Position numbers and translations under genes: made by a program. From the NCBI RefSeq assembly GCF_002364335.1, contig NZ_DEXW01000049.1, positions 1 through 26,785 of the forward strand: 26,785 bases of DNA, read 5' to 3'. The DNA comes from Winogradskyella sp. UBA3174. GTDB lineage: Bacteria; Bacteroidota; Bacteroidia; Flavobacteriales; Flavobacteriaceae. The notes under the pieces were generated by a model. That model was not told the origin of the DNA and searched no databases. It worked only from the letters and a program-made list of their open reading frames with translations. Of the stretch, positions 21,627 through 26,785 are shown piece by piece (position 1 is the stretch's first letter; each line of letters begins with the position of its first letter).

Positions 21627-22262
21627 ATGATTTCTAAAGAATTACTGCTGCCTTTCTATTATTTATTTGATTCAGAGATCATTAACAACATTACTAATGT
21701 TGCGTTTCTCAAATCTTTTAATAAAAATGATATCATTATTGATATTAATCAAGAATTAAATTTTATTCCTTTACTAATTAAAGGCAACATAAAAGTACTA
21801 AGAGAAGATACCCATGGAGATGAACTCTTACTGTATGTTTTAGAATCTGGTGATACTTGTGCAATGTCATTAACTTGTTGTATGAGCAAATCTGTAAGTA
21901 AAATTAGAGCTGTTGCAGATGAAGACACTAATGTTATAATGATTCCTATATCTCATATGAAATTGTGGCTTAACTCCAATGAGAGTTGGAGAAATTTCAT
22001 ATTACAAAGTTATCAGGTTCGTTTTGACGAAATATTAGAAACTATTGATACGCTCGCATTTATGAAAATGGACGAACGCTTATTTAAATACCTAACTGAT
22101 CAAGTAAAACTTACAGCTTCAAGTGATTTAGAAGTAACCCATCAAGAGATTGCTAAAGATTTACACACCTCTAGAGTCGTAGTTTCAAGACTCTTAAAAC
22201 AATTAGAAAAAGGACATAAAATTAAACTAGGCCGAAATAAGATTTCCGTTTTAGAATTTTAG
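21627..22262 (+). CDS. Crp/Fnr-family regulator with a cysteine cluster
   Basis: A 211-residue regulator: an N-terminal cyclic-nucleotide-binding-type beta-roll (about 20-120), a long dimerisation helix, and a C-terminal winged helix (about 168-205) with recognition helix TSRVVVSRLLKQLEK. In place of a cAMP-binding motif the roll carries Cys78, Cys84 and Cys85 in a GDTCAMSLTCCM segment; no Fnr-type N-terminal Cys cluster is present. It stands directly upstream of sulfur transport genes and a persulfide-dioxygenase-like gene, so the cysteines may sense persulfide or other reactive sulfur (inference). A TTG at 21621 would add two residues; I use ATG 21627. A TATTTTTG at 21616-21623 is almost at the start codon, so it would only work for a leaderless mRNA. 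Confidence 0.88.
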   Translation: MISKELLLPFYYLFDSEIINNITNVAFLKSFNKNDIIIDINQELNFIPLLIKGNIKVLREDTHGDELLLYVLESGDTCAMSLTCCMSKSVSKIRAVADEDTNVIMIPISHMKLWLNSNESWRNFILQSYQVRFDEILETIDTLAFMKMDERLFKYLTDQVKLTASSDLEVTHQEIAKDLHTSRVVVSRLLKQLEKGHKIKLGRNKISVLEF

Positions 22263-22275
22263 TAACTTTTGTCAC
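22262..22275 (+). promoter_or_regulatory. Candidate Crp-type dyad upstream of the YeeE genes
   Basis: GTAAC-TTTT-GTCAC, an inverted repeat with one mismatch, overlapping the stop of the Crp gene. Its centre is about 43 bp before the expected transcription start of the next operon, where class II Crp-family activators bind. Inferred. Confidence 0.4.
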
Positions 22276-22297
22276 ACACGATAAACTAATAGAAGTC

Positions 22298-22305
22298 TAT
22301 TTTTG
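22298..22305 (+). promoter_or_regulatory. -7 box of the YeeE-YeeE-TauE operon (TATTTTTG)
   Basis: A perfect TAnnTTTG, 16 bp before ATG 22322. No TTG at -33, which fits activator-dependent transcription. Confidence 0.5.
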
Positions 22306-22321
22306 CTTCAAAATTAAAAAT

Positions 22322-22879
22322 ATGGAATATATATTACAACCATGGCCTTGGTACGTTTCGGGACCAATAATCGCACTGATTATGTTCACACTACTCTATT
22401 TTGGTAGAACATTTGGCATGTCTTCTAACCTAAGAACACTTTGTTCTATAGGTGGAGCTGGTAAGCACGTCGGGTTTTTTGATTTCGATTGGAAAAGTCA
22501 ACGCTGGAATTTAGTTGTAGTACTTGGTGCTATTATTGGTGGCTTTATTGCACATCAATTTTTATCTAATCCTATAGATATTAATCTTAGTGAAGGTACA
22601 ATTACCGATTTAACAGCACTTGGTTTTGATAATGCTGGCAAAAGCTTATTGCCTCCAGAGCTTTTTAGTTGGGAGGCTGTTTTTAGTATAAAAGGTCTAG
22701 CTATACTAGTTATCGGAGGGTTTCTTGTTGGCTTTGGCACTAGATACGCAGGAGGTTGCACATCTGGCCATGCTATCACTGGCTTAAGTAGTCTACAGTT
22801 ACCATCACTAATTGCAGTAATAGGTTTTTTCATAGGAGGTTTAATTATGATTAATTTCATTTATCCAATACTTTTTTAA
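22322..22879 (+). CDS. YeeE/YedE-family sulfur transporter, N-terminal-half protein
   Basis: A 185-residue membrane protein of the YeeE/YedE (Sulf_transp) family, about five helices. Conserved features are GRTFGMSSNLRTLC (28-41, Cys41) and GFGTRYAGGCTSGH (137-150, Cys146), the motif that carries the functional cysteines in thiosulfate transporters of this family. It corresponds to one half of full-length YeeE/TsuA (about 330-400 residues); the other half is the next gene, 1 bp after the stop. The pair probably takes up thiosulfate or moves another sulfane-sulfur compound across the inner membrane. Controlled by the promoter and Crp-like dyad just upstream. Confidence 0.9.
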   Translation: MEYILQPWPWYVSGPIIALIMFTLLYFGRTFGMSSNLRTLCSIGGAGKHVGFFDFDWKSQRWNLVVVLGAIIGGFIAHQFLSNPIDINLSEGTITDLTALGFDNAGKSLLPPELFSWEAVFSIKGLAILVIGGFLVGFGTRYAGGCTSGHAITGLSSLQLPSLIAVIGFFIGGLIMINFIYPILF

Positions 22880-22880
22880 T

Positions 22881-23297
22881 ATGGGAAAATATATAAAGTT
22901 TTTAGCCGTAGGTATCTTCTTCGGAATTGTATTAGTAAAATCTGAAGCGGTATCTTGGTATCGAATTTTTGAAATGTTTAAGTTTCAGTCCTTTCACATG
23001 TATGGTATAATTGGTACAGCTGTAATTACGGGTATCGTCTTATTATTACTATCAAAACAGCTAAAAGTAAAAACTATAAATGGTAATTATCTAAAAGTAC
23101 CCTTAAAGGAAAAGGGGTTGGTGCGATATGTCGCAGGAGGTATCATTTTTGGCTTAGGCTGGGCGCTTTGTGGAGCTTGCCCTGGACCAATGTATATTTT
23201 AGTTGGCACAGGAGTATTTTCAATTCTTATAGTTATTCTAGCAGCATTATTAGGCACATTTACTTATGGTGTTTTAAAAGATAAATTACCCCACTAA
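22881..23297 (+). CDS. YeeE/YedE-family sulfur transporter, C-terminal-half protein
   Basis: A 138-residue membrane protein, about four helices. The signature GLGWALCGACPGP (91-103; Cys97, Cys100) is the second cysteine motif of YeeE-type transporters. It starts 1 bp after the N-terminal-half gene and abuts the TauE gene with no spacer, so translation is coupled through three genes. The two half-proteins presumably form one heteromeric pore. Such split pairs are common in Bacteroidota and Proteobacteria. Confidence 0.9.
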   Translation: MGKYIKFLAVGIFFGIVLVKSEAVSWYRIFEMFKFQSFHMYGIIGTAVITGIVLLLLSKQLKVKTINGNYLKVPLKEKGLVRYVAGGIIFGLGWALCGACPGPMYILVGTGVFSILIVILAALLGTFTYGVLKDKLPH

Positions 23298-24101
23298 ATG
23301 GAATTAATAGAAGTATTAGGATATTTTGGAGCTTTAATGGTCGGTTTAGTACTAGGCTTAATTGGTGGTGGTGGCTCTATATTAACGGTACCAATTCTAG
23401 TTTATCTTATCGGTCTAAACCCAGTTATTGCTACTGCATATTCATTATTTGTTGTTGGCGTAACATCTAGTATTGGAGCGTTTAAAAATTACAAAAAAGG
23501 ATTGGTAGATTTAAAAACTGCGGTAATTTTTGCAATACCAGCTTTTATCGCTGTGTATGCTACAAGACGGTTTTTAGTTCCTATAATTCCAGACTCTGTG
23601 TTTACCCTCGGTGGATTTGAAGTCACTAAGGATATATTTATCATGCTGTTTTTTGCCATTATTATGTTATTGGCAAGTATCTCAATGATAAAAACAAAAA
23701 AGAATTTAGATAGTAAAAATATAGTACAAGAAATCAACTATAACTATCCGTTAATTGTTTTTGAAGGACTTATAGTTGGTGCTATAACAGGTCTGGTTGG
23801 TGCTGGTGGCGGATTCTTAATTATACCTGCTTTAGTACTTCTTGTAAAGTTGCCTATGAAAAAGGCTGTTGGTACATCACTTTTAATTATTGCAGTAAAA
23901 TCGTTAATTGGGTTTCTTGGTGATCTATCTAATCTTACAATAGATTGGAAATTTCTATTAATTTTTACCAGTATTTCTATAGTTGGAATTATAATAGGAA
24001 TTTATACCTCTAAATTTATAAGTGGAAAAAAACTTAAAAAAGGTTTCGGATATTTCACCCTCTTAATGGCCGTTTATATTTTATATAAAGAACTGTTTTA
24101 A
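23298..24101 (+). CDS. TauE/SafE-family sulfite/organosulfonate exporter (TSUP)
   Basis: A 267-residue inner-membrane protein with about eight helices in two repeats: GLVLGLIGGGGSILTVPILVYLIG (about 16-39) and GAITGLVGAGGGFLIIPALVLLVK (about 161-184), each the glycine-rich TSUP signature followed by PxxxAxxxS-type segments (NPVIATAYSLF, KKAVGTSLLII). The family exports sulfite, sulfoacetate or related anions, though some members import. Its start codon follows directly on the stop of the YeeE C-half gene. In this context it probably removes sulfite made by persulfide oxidation; this is inferred. Confidence 0.9.
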   Translation: MELIEVLGYFGALMVGLVLGLIGGGGSILTVPILVYLIGLNPVIATAYSLFVVGVTSSIGAFKNYKKGLVDLKTAVIFAIPAFIAVYATRRFLVPIIPDSVFTLGGFEVTKDIFIMLFFAIIMLLASISMIKTKKNLDSKNIVQEINYNYPLIVFEGLIVGAITGLVGAGGGFLIIPALVLLVKLPMKKAVGTSLLIIAVKSLIGFLGDLSNLTIDWKFLLIFTSISIVGIIIGIYTSKFISGKKLKKGFGYFTLLMAVYILYKELF

Positions 24102-24142
24102 GGCTTTGTAATAATTTTTAGAATTAAAAAAAATGAAGTTTG

Positions 24143-24150
24143 TAACTTTG
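24143..24150 (+). promoter_or_regulatory. -7 box of the persulfide-dioxygenase gene (TAACTTTG)
   Basis: A perfect TAnnTTTG, 21 bp before ATG 24172. The gene can be transcribed separately from the transporter operon. The surrounding GTAACTTTGT resembles the left half of the dyad at 22262. Confidence 0.45.
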
Positions 24151-24171
24151 TATTATTATTAAATATGACAT

Positions 24172-25578
24172 ATGAAAATTGAACAATTGTATACAGGATG
24201 TTTAGCACAAGGTGCTTACTATATAGAATCTGAAGGTGAAGTTGCTATAATTGATCCCCTTAGAGAAATTCAACAATATATTGACAAAGCAGCATCTAAC
24301 AATGCTAAAATAAAATACATTTTAGAAACCCATTTTCATGCAGATTTTGTTTCTGGTCATGTTGACTTGGCTAAAAAAACAGGAGCTACAATTGTATTTG
24401 GACCAAGTGCTTCAACAGAATATGATATTCATTCTGCAACAGATGGAGAAGAGTTGAAAGTTGGGAAATTGACTATTAAAGTCTTACATACTCCAGGTCA
24501 TACTTTAGAGTCTGTCACTTATCTTTTAAAAGATGAAAACGGAAAAGATCACGCTATTTTTTCCGGTGACACCTTATTCTTAGGAGATGTTGGACGACCA
24601 GATTTGGCGATAAAATCTGATTTAACTAAGGAAGATTTAGCAGCAATGTTATTCGATTCGCTTCGAAATAAAATTATGCCTTTAGCAGACGATGTAATTG
24701 TATATCCCGCTCACGGAGCTGGTTCTGCATGTGGCAAAAATCTAAGTAAAGAAACCGTTGGTGTTTTAGGAGAGCAAAAGAAAACAAACTATGCATTACG
24801 TGCAGATATGACTAAAGCCGAATTTGTAAATGAAGTTCTTGACGGTATTGCTCCTCCTCCACAATACTTTGCAAAAAATGCGATGATGAATAAAATGGGC
24901 TATGACGCCTTTGATACTGTTTTAAAAACGGGTGATGTTGCGTTAAATCCTGAAGAATTTGAAGCCTTAGCTAATCATGAATCTGCTTTAGTTTTAGATG
25001 TGAGACCGCAATCTGATTTTATAAAAGGTCATATACCAAATTCTATTTTTATTGGGCTCAATGGTGGTTTTGCTCCTTGGGTTGGTGCTTTAATTAAAGA
25101 TATAAAACAGCCAATCGTTTTAGTCGTTCCAGAAGGCAAGTCAGCAGAAGCAGTTACAAGATTATCTCGTGTTGGTTATGATAATACCTTGGGCTATTTA
25201 GATGGTGGTTTGGACGCATGGCAAAAAGCAGGCAAAGCTATTGAAACCTTAGGTTCAATTTCAGCTGATGAATTTGCCAGTAGAGCAAAAGCAGATAACG
25301 TCAATGTTTTAGATGTACGTAAAGATGGTGAATACGAATCGTCTCATTTAGAAGACGCACAACATTTGTCATTAGATTTTATCAACGAAAAAATGAACGA
25401 AGTCAGTAAAGACAAGACCTATTATGTGCATTGCGCAGGTGGTTATCGTTCTGTAATTGCTGCATCGATATTAAAAGCAAGAGGTTTTGATAAATTAATC
25501 GATGTTGCTGGAGGATTTGGAGCTATTAAAAACACTGATTTACCTACAACAGATTTTGTTTGCCCCACAACATTATAA
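24172..25578 (+). CDS. Persulfide-dioxygenase-like MBL protein fused to two rhodanese domains
   Basis: A 468-residue cytoplasmic protein. Residues 1-240 form an ETHE1-like metallo-beta-lactamase domain: THFHADFVSGH (53-63), HTPGH (106-110), FSGDTLFLGDVGRPDL (130-145), YPAHGAGSACG (178-188). His54, His110 and Asp133 match the mononuclear iron ligands of persulfide dioxygenase, and Phe59 replaces the His of classical di-zinc enzymes. Rhodanese domain 1 (about 262-358) has no catalytic cysteine: its loop is VVPEGKS (318-324). Rhodanese domain 2 (about 364-462) has Cys421 in HCAGGYRS and is probably active. Expected role: oxidise glutathione-type or low-molecular-weight persulfide to sulfite and shuttle sulfane sulfur. 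It follows the Crp and transporter genes. Confidence 0.9.
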   Translation: MKIEQLYTGCLAQGAYYIESEGEVAIIDPLREIQQYIDKAASNNAKIKYILETHFHADFVSGHVDLAKKTGATIVFGPSASTEYDIHSATDGEELKVGKLTIKVLHTPGHTLESVTYLLKDENGKDHAIFSGDTLFLGDVGRPDLAIKSDLTKEDLAAMLFDSLRNKIMPLADDVIVYPAHGAGSACGKNLSKETVGVLGEQKKTNYALRADMTKAEFVNEVLDGIAPPPQYFAKNAMMNKMGYDAFDTVLKTGDVALNPEEFEALANHESALVLDVRPQSDFIKGHIPNSIFIGLNGGFAPWVGALIKDIKQPIVLVVPEGKSAEAVTRLSRVGYDNTLGYLDGGLDAWQKAGKAIETLGSISADEFASRAKADNVNVLDVRKDGEYESSHLEDAQHLSLDFINEKMNEVSKDKTYYVHCAGGYRSVIAASILKARGFDKLIDVAGGFGAIKNTDLPTTDFVCPTTL

Positions 25579-25589
25579 AACATATCATC

Positions 25590-25797
25590 ATGAAAAAAAA
25601 GCGTAGGATCCATAATAGATAAAGACATTCGTATTTTACTTGCATTAGCAATTGTCTTATTGAATTATTTTGAAATCATTAACAGAACGACGGCCTAAAT
25701 TTTATTAAGTATTACTATGGTTTTAATTGTTACTAATTTCGCTAATTATTGTCTACTTTATGTATTAATAGGAAGCAGTACATACAAGACAAAATAA
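25590..25797 (+). pseudogene. Decayed DUF2892 (YgaP-like) membrane protein
   Basis: The ATG at 25590 is followed by a run of eight A. Reading with seven A gives MKKSVGSIIDKDIRILLALA, the start of a YgaP-like/DUF2892 two-helix protein. The frame then runs to an in-frame TAA at 25696-25698 (after INRTTA) and resumes as ILLSITMVLIVTNFANYCLL, a second helix, ending in STYKTK with a stop at 25795-25797. The usual C-terminal cysteine motif (FCPLY...TC) is altered. One frameshift, one nonsense codon and lost conserved residues show decay. DUF2892 proteins often accompany rhodaneses, so it was probably the last gene of the sulfur module. Confidence 0.8.
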
Positions 25798-25800
25798 CGT

Positions 25801-26081
25801 ATGGCAGCAACAACACTTAACACAAAATACAAAACTTAAAATGTTATGGTTGTGCTAATACTATTGTGACACAATTATCAAAATTGGACGGTATGCTCTG
25901 ACGTTACCCTAGTTAAGGAAGCAGATGCAGTTAGTTTAAATTATTGTTCCAATACTGAATTTGATTTAGCAACAAAGAAGTTATCAGACTTAGGTTATCC
26001 GATTAAAGGAGAAGCTAATTCATTACCCATAAAAGCAAAATCCTTTATTAGCTGTGCCGTTGGCAGAGAGAACAATAAAAC
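25801..26081 (+). pseudogene. Frameshifted heavy-metal-associated (HMA) domain protein
   Basis: It begins MAATTLNTK (25801), shifts frame in an AAAA run near 25824-25827 to IQNLKCYGCANTIVTQLSK, then shifts back near 25889-25897 to SDVTLVKEADAVSLNYC and on through LSDLGYPIKGEANSL and KAKSFISCAVGREN. Joined, this is a copper-chaperone-like HMA domain with its CxxC (Cys-Tyr-Gly-Cys), followed by the KAKSFISCAVGR tail seen in flavobacterial members. The normal stop seems lost: the frame stays open to 26215-26217. Two indels make this a pseudogene unless they are sequencing errors. It starts 3 bp after the end of the DUF2892 remnant. Confidence 0.8.
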
Positions 26082-26159
26082 ACAAATTACTGATTTTAAA
26101 ACACTTACACTCATAACTGTTTTGTTTATGAAATTTTTAACATTTATAAATTTATTTAC

Positions 26160-26173
26160 TAGACGAGTGGTCA
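26160..26173 (+). promoter_or_regulatory. Candidate TetR-type operator
   Basis: TAGACGAGTGGTCA, similar to the TAGAC...GGTCTA dyads recognised by NemR/YxaF-like TetR regulators, immediately upstream of a TATATTTA -7-like box (26174-26181) and 28 bp before the regulator's ATG. The dyad is imperfect. Confidence 0.35.
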
Positions 26174-26201
26174 TATATTTACCCAATAATTTTTTTATAC
26201 A

Positions 26202-26785
26202 ATGTCCAAAACCGTAAAACATAACCTTAAATCAGATACCCTTTTAGATAAAGGAATGGAATTGCTGTGGTCTAAAGGCTATAATGCGACGAGTGTTAAC
26301 GACATTGTTAAAATAGCTGGGGTCCCTAAAGGGTCTTTTTATTTTTATTTTGAAAGTAAAGAAGACTTTGCAGTGAAAGCTATAGAAAAATATTTTTCTA
26401 TGATGTTTACGCCAGCTAGAGAGATTTTGGAAAACAAATCAATATCCCCAAAACAACGCCTTTTAGATTTTCATGAATATCGCCATAGTGTACTGAAAAA
26501 TGAAATGGACTGTAAAATGGGTTGCTTGGCTTGCAATTTGGGTAATGAAATGGCAGAACATAGTGAAAAAATTAGAATAACTATATTAGCAAAAGGACAA
26601 ATGATATTGTCTTTAATAACAAATGTTATTCAAGAGGCTCAGGATTATGGGGAAATTAGTAATTCAATGACTGCTGAAGATTTGGCTGCATTTATTGAAG
26701 ATGCAGGAAAAGGCGCTATGACAACAATGAAAGAAATGAATAGCCCTTATCCTATTGATAATCTTATGAATATGATAAGAAACGT
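26202..26785 (+). CDS. TetR/AcrR-family regulator (C-terminus cut by window edge)
   Basis: 194 codons are visible with no stop before the window ends. The N-terminal helix-turn-helix (about 10-56) is typical: LLDKGMELLWSKGYNATSVNDIVKIAGVPKGSFYFYFESKEDFAVKAI. The C-terminal part belongs to the group with a conserved GCL(A)xNL motif (here DCKMGCLACNLGNEMAEHS; Cys104, Cys108, Cys111), as in NemR/AcuR/YxaF-like regulators of electrophile or quinone detoxification. The three close cysteines make a thiol-based sensor plausible. The start MSKTVKHNL follows a candidate operator and -7 box. Targets are unknown and probably lie beyond the edge. Almost complete: members are about 190-200 residues. Confidence 0.9.
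   Translation, partial: MSKTVKHNLKSDTLLDKGMELLWSKGYNATSVNDIVKIAGVPKGSFYFYFESKEDFAVKAIEKYFSMMFTPAREILENKSISPKQRLLDFHEYRHSVLKNEMDCKMGCLACNLGNEMAEHSEKIRITILAKGQMILSLITNVIQEAQDYGEISNSMTAEDLAAFIEDAGKGAMTTMKEMNSPYPIDNLMNMIRN

Noticed and set aside
22555..22860. 101-codon minus-strand ORF opposite the YeeE N-half gene
   Set aside because: Shadow of a well-supported transporter gene.
23489..23737. 82-codon minus-strand ORF opposite the TauE gene
   Set aside because: Shadow; no promoter or motif.
25443..25628. 61-codon minus-strand ORF over the 3' end of the MBL-rhodanese gene
   Set aside because: Shadow of the conserved rhodanese domain.
25995..26222. 75-codon minus-strand ORF near the TetR gene
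   Set aside because: Lies over the HMA pseudogene and the TetR promoter; no motif, and the plus-strand explanation is better.
1..26785. CRISPR array, insertion sequence, prophage or integrase gene
   Set aside because: No regularly spaced repeats, no transposase or integrase motifs and no terminal inverted repeats with target duplications were seen.

Overview
The window comes from a low-GC member of the Bacteroidota, most likely a marine Flavobacteriaceae. The evidence is a lipoprotein-rich gene set, a secreted nuclease with a type IX secretion (T9SS) C-terminal signal, a type III glutamine synthetase, a 392-residue PurM-like protein, almost no Shine-Dalgarno sequences, and repeated use of the Bacteroidota -7 promoter element TAnnTTTG. 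The genus cannot be fixed by eye. Most of the window is chromosomal core; there is no phage, transposase, integrase or CRISPR array.

Layout. 1-2.3 kb: a decayed 3' gene fragment, a PqqB-like metallo-beta-lactamase-fold lipoprotein (-) and a DUF4197 lipoprotein (+). 2.3-5.1 kb: a minus-strand run prfA - pyrF - metal-chelate-binding-like protein. 5.2-6.1 kb: a small membrane protein and an ABC ATPase (+). 6.1-8.4 kb: purM-like gene, an outer-membrane barrel protein and a 45-residue secreted peptide (-). 8.6-12.9 kb: two unrelated glutamine synthetases (type III and type II) transcribed divergently, then a Na+/Ca2+ exchanger. 13.1-17.3 kb: an operon of a thioredoxin-fold lipoprotein, a BlaI/MecI-type repressor and a giant M56 (BlaR1-type) membrane peptidase. 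17.4-21.0 kb: secreted endonuclease I, a 49-residue conserved-looking small protein and a lipoprotein with two RskA-like domains. 21.1-21.6 kb: tRNA-Arg(ACG) with partial copies of its 3' end downstream. 21.6-25.6 kb: a sulfur module (Crp/Fnr regulator with a cysteine cluster, split YeeE/YedE transporter, TauE/SafE exporter, persulfide-dioxygenase-like/double-rhodanese protein). 25.6-26.2 kb: two decayed genes (DUF2892 membrane protein and a heavy-metal-associated domain protein). 26.2 kb to the end: a TetR-family regulator cut by the window edge.

Two systems deserve attention. (1) The thioredoxin-BlaI-M56 operon has two copies of an 18-bp dyad, TAACTA-N6-(T/C)AGTTA, exactly 20 bp apart, the second overlapping a perfect TATATTTG -7 box. 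This looks like a BlaI operator. The M56 protein lacks a beta-lactam sensor and instead carries two TonB-plug-like modules interleaved with three alpha/beta repeats. It is therefore a candidate envelope-sensing proteolytic switch with an unknown signal. (2) The sulfur module has a Crp-type regulator with Cys78/Cys84/Cys85 and an imperfect Crp-like dyad at about -43 of a -7-only promoter in front of the transporter genes. This suggests an activator that senses persulfide or reactive sulfur.

All calls were made by eye from sequence, motif and context. No database search was run.
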